From positions 1 through 64,000 of the forward strand of contig JAKAJL010000018.1 of the NCBI GenBank assembly GCA_021813805.1: 64,000 bases of DNA, given 5' to 3'. Of the stretch, positions 44,121 to 53,682 are shown piece by piece. The position numbers were made by a program, and so were the translations under genes. The notes beneath the pieces are model-generated. The model ran no database searches. It was not told the DNA's origin and saw only the letters and a program-made list of their open reading frames with translations. The DNA comes from Pseudomonadota bacterium. GTDB lineage: Bacteria; Pseudomonadota; Alphaproteobacteria; Rhizobiales; Beijerinckiaceae. Positions within the stretch are counted from its first letter, which is position 1. Every line of letters begins with the position of its first letter.

Positions 44121-45602
44121 ATGGCCGGGATCAACGAATTCAATAAAGCTCTTCGGGCTGGCGCCGTGTTCGGCCTCGGTCTTGCGGGTCTCGTCGGCGC
44201 ATCCGACGACGCCTCGGCCCTGCCGAGTTTCGCGCGTCAGACCGGCCAGAACTGCTCGACCTGTCACACGGCCTTTCCGCAACTGACGCCATATGGCCGC
44301 CGCTTCAAGCTCGGCGGCTATACCGCGGGCGGCGGCATCGACACCCAGTTTCCGCCCATCTCTTTCATGCTGCAATCGACATACACCAATCTCGATAGGG
44401 GCCTGAACGCGCCGGCCGGCTCCACTTCCCAATATGTGCGTCCGCAGCCTCCGGGAACCAACGGCTTTAATGACGCCAACAACTGGGTCGACCTTTCGAC
44501 GCAGGCCAGCATTTTCTGGGGCGGCAAGATTTGGGGCAATCTCGGCGCCTTCGTCCAGGCGACCTATTCTTTGGATTACGGAAGCCAGTTCGCCTGGGAC
44601 AACACCGACGTCCGATATGCCGAGACGAGGCATATCGGTCCGTTCGACGTGGTCTGGGGCCTCGACTTCAACAATAATCCGACGGTGCAGGACCCCTGGA
44701 ACACGACGCCGGCCTGGGGCTTCCCCTTTATCGGCTCGCCCTTCGCCCCCGGCCCCGCCGCCTCGACCATGCTCGAAGGCGCGGATTGGGGCCCCGGCCA
44801 GGTTGTTGGCGCTGGCGGCTATCTCTTCATCAACGACATGCTCTATCTCGAACTGACGGGCTATGGCGGAACCTCGCATGACTTCCAATGGGCGATAACC
44901 GGCGGACCGGCCAGCAACCTGCTCAGCGGCGTCGCGCCTTATTATCGTGTCGCGCTGGAAAAGGACTGGGGCGAACATTCGCTGGAAGTCGGCGCCTATG
45001 GCATGAACGCCAATGTCATCACCGGCGGGAATTCGGGCTTGCCGGCGGGCACCTTCGGATGGCCGACAGACATCGTCACCGACAACGGCTTTGACCTGCA
45101 ATATCAGTGGATCACCGATGTTCATGCGGTGACCCTGCGGGCGAATTACATCCTGGAGCGGCAGCAGCTCACCTCAAGCCTTCTCCAGGGCATCTCGGCC
45201 AACAATGTGGACTATCTGCGCAGCCTGAAAATCGGCGCCGAATATGTCTACAAGAACACCTATGCGTTCACCGCGACCTATTTCAACATCAACGGTACGG
45301 CGGACATGACGCTGTATTCGGCGAACTCCAACTTTTCGCCGAATTCGGAAGGCTGGATGTTCGACATCTCCTATCTGCCCTTCTCTCGCGGCGGCCCGTC
45401 CGTCTGGCCCTGGGCCAATGCGCGCATCGGCCTGAGCTATACGCTCTATACCCGGTTCAACGGCGGAACCAGCAATGTCGATCCGACGGCTGTGGATGCG
45501 GGAGGCGCCAACCTCCTGTGCAACGGCGGCAGCGTCACCCCCTATTGCCGCAGCGCCAGCGACAACAACACCCTGCTGGCCTACGCCTGGTTCATGTGGT
45601 GA
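44121..45602 (+). CDS. Cyc2-like outer-membrane fused cytochrome-porin
   Basis: The 493-aa protein has a signal peptide (1-33, ending ASA), then PSFARQTGQNCSTCH with one haem c site (45-49) and FPQLTPYGRRFKLGGYTAG. A remainder of about 420 residues in alternating aromatic/polar strands rich in Tyr, Trp, Asn and Gly ends with AYAWFMW. A terminal aromatic residue is the usual outer-membrane barrel signal. One short haem plug plus a barrel is the design of Cyc2, the iron-oxidising cytochrome-porin; the motif FARQTG...CxxCH...FP.LTPxGRxFKL is close to that group. ATG 44121 has GAGGAGG upstream; GTG 44103 is less likely. Function in electron transfer across the outer membrane is inference. Confidence 0.75.
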   Translation: MAGINEFNKALRAGAVFGLGLAGLVGASDDASALPSFARQTGQNCSTCHTAFPQLTPYGRRFKLGGYTAGGGIDTQFPPISFMLQSTYTNLDRGLNAPAGSTSQYVRPQPPGTNGFNDANNWVDLSTQASIFWGGKIWGNLGAFVQATYSLDYGSQFAWDNTDVRYAETRHIGPFDVVWGLDFNNNPTVQDPWNTTPAWGFPFIGSPFAPGPAASTMLEGADWGPGQVVGAGGYLFINDMLYLELTGYGGTSHDFQWAITGGPASNLLSGVAPYYRVALEKDWGEHSLEVGAYGMNANVITGGNSGLPAGTFGWPTDIVTDNGFDLQYQWITDVHAVTLRANYILERQQLTSSLLQGISANNVDYLRSLKIGAEYVYKNTYAFTATYFNINGTADMTLYSANSNFSPNSEGWMFDISYLPFSRGGPSVWPWANARIGLSYTLYTRFNGGTSNVDPTAVDAGGANLLCNGGSVTPYCRSASDNNTLLAYAWFMW

Positions 45603-45645
45603 TATTGGGCAAGGGGAGCTTTGACAGAGTAGGCGCGGCGCGGGG

Positions 45646-46731
45646 ATGATTTGGTTTGTCTTCGCGCTGCTGACCGGCGCGGCCGTCGCGGTCCTGTTGT
45701 GGCCGCTCACCGGCCCGCCGCGTGAAACAAGGGAAGACGCCGCTGACGTCGCCTTCTATCGCGCCCAGATCGCTGAAATCGACGCGGAGCTTTCCCGCGG
45801 CGGGGCCGCCTCGGACGAAGCCGAGGCGGCTAAACTTTTGGCTGGGCGGCGATTGCTCGCCGCCGCGGGGCAAGAAACCGCGCCGGGCGACGCGCCTCAC
45901 GCGCGGAAATTCGCCATTCTCCTGATCGCGCTCGGCGCGCCTCTGATCGCGCTGGGGCTCTACGCGAAAGTCGGACGGCCCAATCTGCCCGACATGCCGC
46001 TCGTCTCGCGGCCAAAACCACCGCCCGCGCCGGAAACACGAAAATCGCTCGCCGATCTGGAGGCCTATCTTGCGGCCCACCCCAAGGACGGCAAGGCGCT
46101 CGAACAGATCACGCCGCTCTATCTGGAGGCGCGCCGCTACGATGACGCCGTGAGGACCGGAAAGGCGGCGCTCGACATTCTGGGTGAGTCGCCCGAACGG
46201 CTGGTGAAATATGCCGAGGCTCTGTCCTACGCCAATGACGGCGAGTTTTCGCCCGAAGCGGTGAGCCAGCTCGAGCGCGCGGAAAAACTCGCGCCGAAAT
46301 ATCTGCTGGCGCGCTATTACCTCGGCCTTGCCGCCGCCCAGCGGGGCGAGGTGGACAAGGCGAAGGAAATCTGGACCGCTATGCTGCCCGAACTCAGCCC
46401 GGGCTCGCAGGCGAAAAAGAATGTTCTGGAAAAACTCGCGATGCTCGACGCGCCGGTCGATGGCGCCGCGTCGGGACCGCAACCGAACGCGCCGCCTGCG
46501 GACCAGCAGAAGTCGATCCAGTCCATGGTGGACGCCGCCGCGCAGCGTCTGGCGGCAAAGGGCGGGAGCGTCGAGGAATGGACGCGCCTCATCCGCTCCT
46601 ACACGGTCCTCAATGAGCCCGACAAGGCGCGGGACGCCCTTGACCGGGCGCGCAAGGCGCATTCTGGCGACGCGGCCGCGTTGGCCGAACTCGACGCGCT
46701 GGCGAAAGAGCTGGGGGCGAACGCCAAATGA
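45646..46731 (+). CDS. ccmI: Cytochrome c maturation protein CcmI (CycH)
   Basis: The 361-aa membrane protein has an N-terminal helix (MIWFVFALLTGAAVAVLLWPL), a cytoplasmic loop with a Leu-rich element (VAFYRAQIAEIDAELSRG), a second helix near 90-105 (FAILLIALGAPLIALGLYA), then a periplasmic TPR domain (130-361). This is the CcmI layout; the TPR part holds the C-terminal end of apocytochrome c for haem attachment. It follows the Cyc2-like gene by 43 bp. The usual partners ccmE, ccmF and ccmH do not follow, so it is a separate ccmI serving or co-expressed with this cytochrome set. Confidence 0.85.
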   Translation: MIWFVFALLTGAAVAVLLWPLTGPPRETREDAADVAFYRAQIAEIDAELSRGGAASDEAEAAKLLAGRRLLAAAGQETAPGDAPHARKFAILLIALGAPLIALGLYAKVGRPNLPDMPLVSRPKPPPAPETRKSLADLEAYLAAHPKDGKALEQITPLYLEARRYDDAVRTGKAALDILGESPERLVKYAEALSYANDGEFSPEAVSQLERAEKLAPKYLLARYYLGLAAAQRGEVDKAKEIWTAMLPELSPGSQAKKNVLEKLAMLDAPVDGAASGPQPNAPPADQQKSIQSMVDAAAQRLAAKGGSVEEWTRLIRSYTVLNEPDKARDALDRARKAHSGDAAALAELDALAKELGANAK

Positions 46732-46789
46732 GCGAACGCGCCGCAGGTTGCGAAACCATCCCGCGCTGCCCATGTGACAGGAAACAGCA

Positions 46790-47167
46790 TTGCGGCGGTC
46801 GCTCATGTATGAACGCCTGAAGGATTTGCCGGTTCTCGATTCCTACCCGTCGAAGGCGCCGGCGGCGGCGTGGAACGCCTGGCGGCGCTACTGGAGCCAG
46901 ACACATCGCGAGGCCTGCTTCGGACTGGAAGGCCTACCGCCTCTCTCGCTGCTGCTTGGCGAACGGGAATGGGTTCTGATCGATTCCAACGCCTATGATT
47001 TTCCGGTCTTGAGCTGGTCGGAATTCCAGGACCACGGACGGGGCCTGCACGAACCCGTGCCCTGCGTCGTGCGCCAATACCACCAGGGCGCGTCCCGTTT
47101 CCGCGACAAGGCGCTCGTGCTTATGGTGGAAGAACTCGACTCGCGCATGAAAAAGGGCTTGAGGTGA
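46790..47167 (+). CDS. Small protein of unknown function, upstream partner
   Basis: This 125-aa soluble protein starts at TTG 46790 behind CAGGAAACAGCA (SD AGGA); an ATG at 46805 (MYERLKDLPVL) is a second option with a poorer site. It is rich in Trp and Tyr (AWNAWRRYWSQ, SLLLGEREWVLIDSNAYDFPVLSW) and has no signal or membrane part. No family was recognised. Its stop overlaps the GTG start of the next gene (GTGA), so the two are translated together. It lies 58 bp after ccmI and may be part of the same transcript. Confidence 0.65.
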   Translation: MRRSLMYERLKDLPVLDSYPSKAPAAAWNAWRRYWSQTHREACFGLEGLPPLSLLLGEREWVLIDSNAYDFPVLSWSEFQDHGRGLHEPVPCVVRQYHQGASRFRDKALVLMVEELDSRMKKGLR

Positions 47168-47466
47168 ACCAAGCGAATTATTCCGGCCTCGAAGCGGATC
47201 GGCGCGGCGGCCTCACGGACGCCGGCCGCGTGATCATGGACGCCCAGGTCTTCGGCCTGCTGCCCGAAACGGAGACCGGCGCCGGTTGGACCATGGCCCG
47301 TCTGCAAAATCTGGCCGAACAGGTGAACAGGGCCTGGGTGTCATATGGCGGCCTGCCCAGCCGCCTGCCGGAGGATTTTCGCACGAGGCATGAGCGGATC
47401 TATGGGGCGGCGATAGAACGCGCGCGCGCCATGGGTTGGGACGACGAACTCGGCGACGAGGACTAG
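47164..47466 (+). CDS. Small protein of unknown function, downstream partner
   Basis: The 100-aa soluble protein starts with GTG in a GTGA overlap with the previous gene. It is acidic at the end (DDELGDED) with a predicted helical middle (WTMARLQNLAEQVNRAWVSYGGL). No family or catalytic motif was recognised. Coupling to the Trp-rich neighbour suggests a two-protein unit. Confidence 0.65.
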   Translation: MNQANYSGLEADRRGGLTDAGRVIMDAQVFGLLPETETGAGWTMARLQNLAEQVNRAWVSYGGLPSRLPEDFRTRHERIYGAAIERARAMGWDDELGDED

Positions 47467-47540
47467 AGCCTAATCCCAAAAAGCTGCAGACTTTTTTTGA
47501 TAAGATTATGCAAAAAAACAAAATGCGAGAGCGAAATTGC
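47467..47540. repeat. AT-rich element with AAAAAG-CTGCAG-ACTTTTT dyad
   Basis: AATCCCAAAAAGCTGCAGAC followed by a T7 run and GATAAGATTATGC resembles a family of dispersed intergenic repeats known from Hyphomicrobiales (recall, not a search). The core AAAAAGCTGCAGACTTTTT is almost self-complementary. With its T run it could also work as a weak terminator for the two small genes just upstream. Confidence 0.4.
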
Positions 47541-47655
47541 TGATTCCGCATGAACGGATTTCGATTTAGCCGGACCGGCGGCCCTTCCCGTGAGCCGGGC
47601 CCGGCCTTGGGCGCCGAACTTGGCCTGTCGGGCGGCGGCTGGTAAGAAAACTTTC

Positions 47656-48516
47656 ATGCGTGCGATTCCCGCCAATGATCTGTCGCCTTTCGGGCAATAC
47701 CCGCCGCGCGGCGCCTTGCGTTCGCTGCTGCATTTCACCGGGAACGCGGGCGGAAGCTGGCTTGGACGGCGCATGGCGCTGCTGGTGCGGCGGATCGGAC
47801 TGCGCCGCCTGCGCGCGCGTCCGGTCGATGTGACGGTGGATACTCTCAAAGCGCGCATGCGGCTCTATCCCTTCAACAACGCCTGCGAAAAGCGCCTGTT
47901 GTTCACGCCGCAGTTCTCGGACCGGGAGGAGCGCCAATTTCTCGCCGAGCGAATCGCGCCGGGTATGGTTTTTCTCGACATCGGCGCGGGATGCGGAGCG
48001 GGCAGCCTGTTCGTCGCCTTGCGCGCCGGCCCGCGCGCGAAAATTTTCGCGATCGAGCCACAGCCGATTCTGTTCGAGCGGCTGGTTTACAATCTCGATC
48101 AGAATCCGGCGGCGTCGGTCAAGGCGCTGGCCTGCGCCTTGAGCGATATCGATGGCCGCGCGACACTGTTCAACAATCCGCGCGACCTCGCCCAGACCTC
48201 GATGCGGATCGTGGACGCCGAGGCGGGCGGCTCCTCGTTCAGCGTGGAGGCGAAATCTCTGGCGACGCTGGTCCACGACGAGGGTCTGCGCCGTGTCGAC
48301 GTGATGAAGCTCGACGTCGAGGGCGCCGAGGATCTGGTTCTGGAGGCTTTTCTGACTTCCGAGCCGCAATCCCTGTGGCCGCGCGCGCTGGTGCTGGCTT
48401 ATTCGCCCGCGAAATGGGAGGTCGATTTGCTCGGCCTGCTGGAGAGCCGGGGCTATGTCGCCGTCGCGCGGACCAGGGTCTATGTCATGTATGAACGGAA
48501 AATCGGCCATGGCTGA
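47656..48516 (+). CDS. FkbM family SAM-dependent methyltransferase
   Basis: The 286-aa protein has SAM motif FLDIGAGCGAGSLFVALRAG near residue 98, AIEPQPILFERLVYNLDQN, ALSDIDGRATLFN and the FkbM block VDVMKLDVEGAEDLVLEAF. FkbM members methylate sugar or polyketide hydroxyls; the acceptor is unknown. ATG 47656 has no strong ribosome site, and the frame is open upstream to 47590, so the start is uncertain. It overlaps the CinA-like gene by 8 bases. Confidence 0.83.
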   Translation: MRAIPANDLSPFGQYPPRGALRSLLHFTGNAGGSWLGRRMALLVRRIGLRRLRARPVDVTVDTLKARMRLYPFNNACEKRLLFTPQFSDREERQFLAERIAPGMVFLDIGAGCGAGSLFVALRAGPRAKIFAIEPQPILFERLVYNLDQNPAASVKALACALSDIDGRATLFNNPRDLAQTSMRIVDAEAGGSSFSVEAKSLATLVHDEGLRRVDVMKLDVEGAEDLVLEAFLTSEPQSLWPRALVLAYSPAKWEVDLLGLLESRGYVAVARTRVYVMYERKIGHG

Positions 48517-49240
48517 CCGGCGCGTCACCGCCGCCGTGCTGGTGATCGGCGATGAGATCCTTTCGGGGCGCACGCGCGACACAAACAGCCAGTATATCGC
48601 CCATTTCCTGCTCCAGATCGGCGTCGAGACCCGCGAAATCAGGGTGACGCCAGATGTGGAGGACGAAATCGTCGCCGCGCTCAACGCCCTGCGCGCGCGC
48701 TACGATTATGTCTTCACCACCGGCGGCATCGGCCCCACCCATGACGACATCACCGCCGACGCGGTCGCCAAGGCGTTCGGCGTCGGGATTTCCGAGGACC
48801 CGCGCGCGATCGCCTTGCTGCTGGAGCGGATCAGGCCGGAAGACCTCAACGAGGCGCGCCGGCGCATGGCGCGCATTCCCCACGGCGCCGAACTGGTGGC
48901 CAATCCGTTGTCGAAGGCGCCCGGATTCTGGATCGGCAATGTGATCGTCATGGCTGGGGTGCCGGCGGTGATGCAGGCCATGCTGGACGACGTGGCGCCG
49001 AAACTCGTGCGCGGGGCAACCATCCTGTCGGAAACGATCGACGTCCGCGGCCTGCCGGAAGGCGCTTACGCCGCGGGCCTTGCCGAGATCGCCAAGGCCT
49101 TTCCGCAAGTGTCGATCGGCTCCTATCCTTCGCTGCGCGATGGAAAATTCTACAACCAGGTCATTTTGCGCGGGCGCGACGCGGGCGTTCTGGCGGCGGC
49201 GGCGGAACGAACCCGCGCTATGCTCGGGCGGCTGGGGTGA
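48509..49240 (+). CDS. CinA-like molybdopterin-binding domain protein
   Basis: The 243-aa protein is a MoCF/CinA N-terminal type. It starts TAAVLVIGDEILSGRTRDTNSQYIAHFL, then YVFTTGGIGPTHDDITADAVAKAFG, the MoeA/MogA-type substrate loop. It lacks the CinA C-terminal deamidase domain, so it is the single-domain 'competence/damage-inducible protein A' form, which often has ADP-ribose pyrophosphatase activity in characterised homologues. An eight-base overlap joins it to the FkbM gene. Confidence 0.88.
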   Translation: MADRRVTAAVLVIGDEILSGRTRDTNSQYIAHFLLQIGVETREIRVTPDVEDEIVAALNALRARYDYVFTTGGIGPTHDDITADAVAKAFGVGISEDPRAIALLLERIRPEDLNEARRRMARIPHGAELVANPLSKAPGFWIGNVIVMAGVPAVMQAMLDDVAPKLVRGATILSETIDVRGLPEGAYAAGLAEIAKAFPQVSIGSYPSLRDGKFYNQVILRGRDAGVLAAAAERTRAMLGRLG

Positions 49241-49312
49241 CGCTCGCCTCGAATGTCCGAGCCCGCTGCTGCTGGGCGGCCTGTTGGCGAATGAAGCGAA
49301 GCGCCCGCAGAA

Positions 49313-49879
49313 TCATCCGCGTTTGAGCCCGTCATAGACGACGAGCGTTGGCCTTCCGGCTGGCGGCGAGGGTTTCCTCCCGAAGCGGCGGCCTGGCGTT
49401 TCCAGTTCGGCGTGAAGGATTCGCGTGGACGTCACTTGCAAAGGGCCGAGCGGCGCCTTGATCCAGCGGGCGTGGTCGACCTGGACGATGGAGCCGAGAA
49501 TATTAAGCTTCTTGCGAAACGGCAGCAGCAGCACCTCGAAATGGATCGCCCTTTCGTCGTCCGACATTGCGGCGGCGCCGATCAGAATCGGAAGCTTCAG
49601 CGCCGAAACGGTCTGGATCGTATTCCTGACGTCGTCGCGGTCCCACTCGTTCCAGAGGTCGAAAAAGCGCGTTCCGCACGGGTCGAACGAACAGATTCGG
49701 TTCATCATGGGGCCCGAAAAATCGACAGTGAGCGTGTCCAGCGTCTCGCCCGCGAGAATGAAGACATGCGGCAATATTTCGGCTATCGCGGCATGTTCGA
49801 TGTTTCTGACGCTGGGATTCATCGAGGAACGCACGCCCATCCAATATTGGTAGAGCGCCATCGTACTATTGTGTTTCAT
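49313..49879 (-). CDS. PAS_5-type PAS domain protein
   Basis: The 188-aa soluble single-domain protein opens with ALYQYWMGVRSSMNPSVRNIEHAAIAEILPHVFIL, then RICSFDPCGTRFFDLWNEWDRDDVRNTIQTVSALKLPILIGAA, which is the alphaproteobacterial PAS_5 fold. Such proteins are stand-alone PAS modules that sense or pair with other proteins; no effector domain is attached. A long AT-rich region lies before it. Confidence 0.82.
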   Translation of the reverse strand: MKHNSTMALYQYWMGVRSSMNPSVRNIEHAAIAEILPHVFILAGETLDTLTVDFSGPMMNRICSFDPCGTRFFDLWNEWDRDDVRNTIQTVSALKLPILIGAAAMSDDERAIHFEVLLLPFRKKLNILGSIVQVDHARWIKAPLGPLQVTSTRILHAELETPGRRFGRKPSPPAGRPTLVVYDGLKRG

Positions 49880-50292
49880 GGCGGCCTCCTGTCGACCAGA
49901 TCGGGGCGTGCGAGACGCGCGTTCTTGCGGCTCTGAATTTTCCCGGTCGATCGTTCAATGCCGATGTTAACCTAATGGCATAAGGCGCCGTAACGCTGCT
50001 TCGTGAAAGTACGGAGTCGTATCTTAATAAAGAGTTAAAAGCATGTCTAAAATAAGCATTCGTTCAATATAGGTCTGATCGTTGATAATCGAACATTGTT
50101 CGGGAAGGGCATGATATTACAATCGCGTAAAGCTGTGGATGTAATGAAATTTCGTTAAGGGATCTTTGGAATCAAAATTTTGTGCGGGGCGGACATGGGC
50201 CGCCGAAAGGGCTGCGCTGAGCGGACAGGGCGGGGCCCGCCCAAAATTCCGCCGCAATCCTTGAGGCGAGTTCGCGGTTGAACGGCTCCTCG
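49880..50292. other. AT-rich intergenic region
   Basis: This 410-bp region upstream of the PAS gene and downstream of the GlnQ-type gene drops sharply in GC from 49960 to 50200 (AATAAAGAGTTAAAAGC, CATGATATTACAATC). The GC-rich dyad GGGCGG-GGC-CCGCCC (50228-50242) stands just past the GlnQ-type stop and may help end that transcript. No small gene with a good start was found; a small RNA cannot be excluded. Confidence 0.4.
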
Positions 50293-51030
<738 letters not shown>

Positions 51031-51090
51031 GCGGGGGCCCGGTCGGAGAGAATTCGGCGGACGGAATGATTCGACCAGAATGATTAGACA

Positions 51091-51951
51091 ATGAGCGCGC
51101 AGTTGGAAATCTCGTCCGGTCCAGGTTCCGCCCGCATCGCCTTGCGCGGCGCGGAGCTGAAAAGCTGGCGTGTCGGGGGCAATGAATTGATCTGGCCGGG
51201 CGACGCGAAATTCTGGGCGGACTCAAGCCCGGTCCTCTTTCCCGTGGTCGGCTGGACCCGCAACGGCGTCCTCGTCGGCGGCAGGCGCTATCCTCTCGGC
51301 CTGCATGGCTTTGCGCGCGCCGAGAATTTCCGACTCGTCGAACAGGCGGCGAACCGCGCCCTTTTTCGGCTGCGCGCCAGTGAGCGGACGAAGGCGCTCT
51401 ATCCGTTCGATTTCTGTCTCGATGTAGAATATATTTGTGAAAACAACATATTGTCGATATTACTTGAAATCACGAATGAGGGCAGGGGGGCCATGCCTTT
51501 CGCCTGCGGCCTTCATCCCGGCTTCAACTGGCCGCTGCCCGGCGGGCGTGGCGGGCATGTCGTGCGCTTCGACGCCAGGGAGAGCGCCGACGTTCCGGCG
51601 ATCGCGCCGGGCGGGCTGTTTTCCGCGCGGCGCCGGCCCGTTCCGCTGCGCGGCCGCGAACTGGCCCTGACGCCGGAGCTGTTCGAGGAGGCGCTGTGCT
51701 TTCTCGACGCGCATAGCGCCGGGCTCGAATTCGCGGCGCCGAATGGCCCGAGCCTGCGCATGGAGTTGACGAACTTTCCCCATATCGCGCTCTGGTCGCG
51801 TCCGGGAGCGCCTTTTCTCTGTCTCGAAGCCTGGACCGGTCATGGCGACCCCGAGGATTTCGACGGCGACATTTTCGCCAAGCCGTCGATGCGGGTTCTG
51901 GCCCCGGGCGAAAAGGCCCGCAGCGCCGCCCGATTTCTCTGGCGGCCCTGA
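51091..51951 (+). CDS. Aldose 1-epimerase family protein
   Basis: The 286-aa beta-sandwich protein is of the galactose mutarotase superfamily. Motifs are [52 protein letters not shown] (His likely catalytic), [12 protein letters not shown] (His/Pro) and [14 protein letters not shown] near the end (a Glu is catalytic in the family). This is the YphB/LacX-like subgroup with broad hexose specificity. It is divergent from the GlnQ-type gene by 60 bp. Confidence 0.87.
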   Translation: MSAQLEISSGPGSARIALRGAELKSWRVGGNELIWPGDAKFWADSSPVLFPVVGWTRNGVLVGGRRYPLGLHGFARAENFRLVEQAANRALFRLRASERTKALYPFDFCLDVEYICENNILSILLEITNEGRGAMPFACGLHPGFNWPLPGGRGGHVVRFDARESADVPAIAPGGLFSARRRPVPLRGRELALTPELFEEALCFLDAHSAGLEFAAPNGPSLRMELTNFPHIALWSRPGAPFLCLEAWTGHGDPEDFDGDIFAKPSMRVLAPGEKARSAARFLWRP

Positions 51952-51962
51952 GAAATTGGATT

Positions 51963-52220
51963 TCAGCGCGCGCATAACCTGCTTGGGGAATGCGAGTCCG
52001 CGCCAGCCATGTTTTCGTAAAATCCCTTTGCGGCAAACAGGATAGCGTCGTGCGTCAATGGCGTGATCGAGACTTTGCCCTTGCGTCTGACAAACAGCTT
52101 GAGCGCGGGGTCCTGGGTTGCCTGGGCGGAAATGCAGTCGCGGGAGCAGACTCGCGCGAATCGCCTTTCGAGCTGGCGAGCCAGATGCGCGACCTTGCGC
52201 CATGCGGCGATTTTTTCGAT
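51963..52220 (-). pseudogene. Possible relic of a small gene without a start codon
   Basis: Minus-strand frame of 85 codons between stops (TAA 52221-52223 and TGA 51963-51965) reads IEKIAAWRKVAHLARQLERR, two Cys in CSRDC, DPALKLFVRRKGKVS and a well-behaved C-terminus. It looks protein-like, with an amphipathic helix, but has no ATG, GTG or TTG before codon 54 or so. An upstream frame MARRKPQFRQVEVNAGF ends at the TAA, so a stop mutation may have split one short gene. No family was recognised; other frames in the 52-52.4 kb gap look random. Confidence 0.25.
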
Positions 52221-52440
52221 TTACGAGTTGAAACCGGCATTCACCTCGACCTGCCGGAATTGCGGTTTCCGCCTCGCCATGAACCATGGGCGGACTTCGG
52301 CGACCTGAATCAATGAATCCTCGCCCGGACGCGCCCATGGGCGGACCCGGCCAGCCCGTCGCAACAGCCGCCCTTTTGGGAAGCGGGCGTCGAGCGCATG
52401 CCCCGCAGGGCCTCATCGGATATTTTCGCGCGACTTCCTG

Positions 52441-53682
52441 TCACGCCTCGCTCCTGACTTCGATGGTCAAATGGGACAGAGAACGAAATTTCCGGAGTTT
52501 TTCGCGATAGAAGACTTCGGTGCGTTCGCTCGCTGTGACGACTGAGAGAATGGCCCCGAGATGACCGGGGCCAAGCCGCCAGAGATGCAGGTCTGCGAGC
52601 CGGTCGCCGTCGTTTTCAATCACGGCGCGCAGGGTTTCTGTCGTCGCCCGGTCCGGGTTCATGTCGAGAAGGATGGCGCCGGTGTCGCGAACCAACGTGA
52701 ACGCCCAGGACGCGATGACGATGGCGCCGACCATGCCGGCGAGCGGGTCCATCCACAGCCAGCCGAAAGTCTTGGCCAGGATCAGGCCAACGATCACCAA
52801 AACAGAAACCGCCGCGTCGGCGAGGACATGAACCAGTGCGGCGCGGAAATTGTTGTCGTGAAGCGCCGCGCCCTGAGCGTGATGATGTTCCTCGAATTTT
52901 TCCGCATAGCCTGCGCCGTTCAGCGTGACGTTCACGGCGAATTCATGCGGTTCGGGGATTTCGTCGACCGATTCGAGAAAACCGCCGCGATCGACGAAGG
53001 CGAAGCTCTGGCGGGCGCCGTCGAGGCGGATGGTTTCGAGGCCGGCGGAAGCGAGCGGGACGGCCGAACGCAAGCGGAAGCGCGGCGGAACGCCATTCTC
53101 GAAAATTTCCAGCGTCACGTCGCCGTCCGGCGTCGCGATCCGGCGGATTTCATCGTGATGGCCATGGGCGCTGTGGCCGTGACCGTGGGCGTGAGCGTGG
53201 CCATGATGGTGGTGGCCGTGATCGTCGCCGCTCAGCAGCCAGGCGCTGGCGATATTGACGCCAAGGCCGAGGACGGCGATCGGGATGGCCTCGGCGAAAT
53301 GGATCGGAACCGGCGCGAACAGACGCTGGATCGACTCGTAACCGATGAGAATGGCGATCATGGCGAGGATGATGGCGCTGGTGAAGCCGGCGAGATCGCC
53401 CAGCTTGCCCGTGCCGAAGGTGAAGCGCGGATCGTCGGCGTAGCGGCGGGCGTAGCTGTAGGCGAGCGCCGCCAGCAGCAGGGCGCCGACGTGAGTGGAC
53501 ATATGGACGCCGTCGGCGATGAGCGCCACCGATCCAAACAGCCAGCCGCCCACGATTTCGGCGACCATCATCATCGTGCAGAGCCAGATGACCGCCCAGG
53601 TCTTCCGCTCGGCCTTGTCGTGCCCCGCGCCGAGGAACAAATGGCTGTGAAAAGCGGATGCGTCGGTCACGATAGGCCTCAC
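52441..53682 (-). CDS. dmeF: DmeF-type cation diffusion facilitator with an inserted domain
   Basis: The 413-aa CDF transporter would export Co2+ and Ni2+. Six membrane helices include the metal sites ALIADGVHMSTH (near 54-64, HxxxD-like) and LVHVLADAAVSV (near 283). The cytoplasmic loop has a His-rich stretch ([20 protein letters not shown], 153-172). Unlike most DmeF proteins (about 310-330 aa), about 90 residues follow (178-270, beta-rich, DGDVTLEIFENGVPPRFRL, ending EEHHHAQ) before helix 5. The C-terminal ferredoxin-like domain is present. The gene is read with dmeR (ATGA overlap). Confidence 0.9.
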   Translation of the reverse strand: MRPIVTDASAFHSHLFLGAGHDKAERKTWAVIWLCTMMMVAEIVGGWLFGSVALIADGVHMSTHVGALLLAALAYSYARRYADDPRFTFGTGKLGDLAGFTSAIILAMIAILIGYESIQRLFAPVPIHFAEAIPIAVLGLGVNIASAWLLSGDDHGHHHHGHAHAHGHGHSAHGHHDEIRRIATPDGDVTLEIFENGVPPRFRLRSAVPLASAGLETIRLDGARQSFAFVDRGGFLESVDEIPEPHEFAVNVTLNGAGYAEKFEEHHHAQGAALHDNNFRAALVHVLADAAVSVLVIVGLILAKTFGWLWMDPLAGMVGAIVIASWAFTLVRDTGAILLDMNPDRATTETLRAVIENDGDRLADLHLWRLGPGHLGAILSVVTASERTEVFYREKLRKFRSLSHLTIEVRSEA

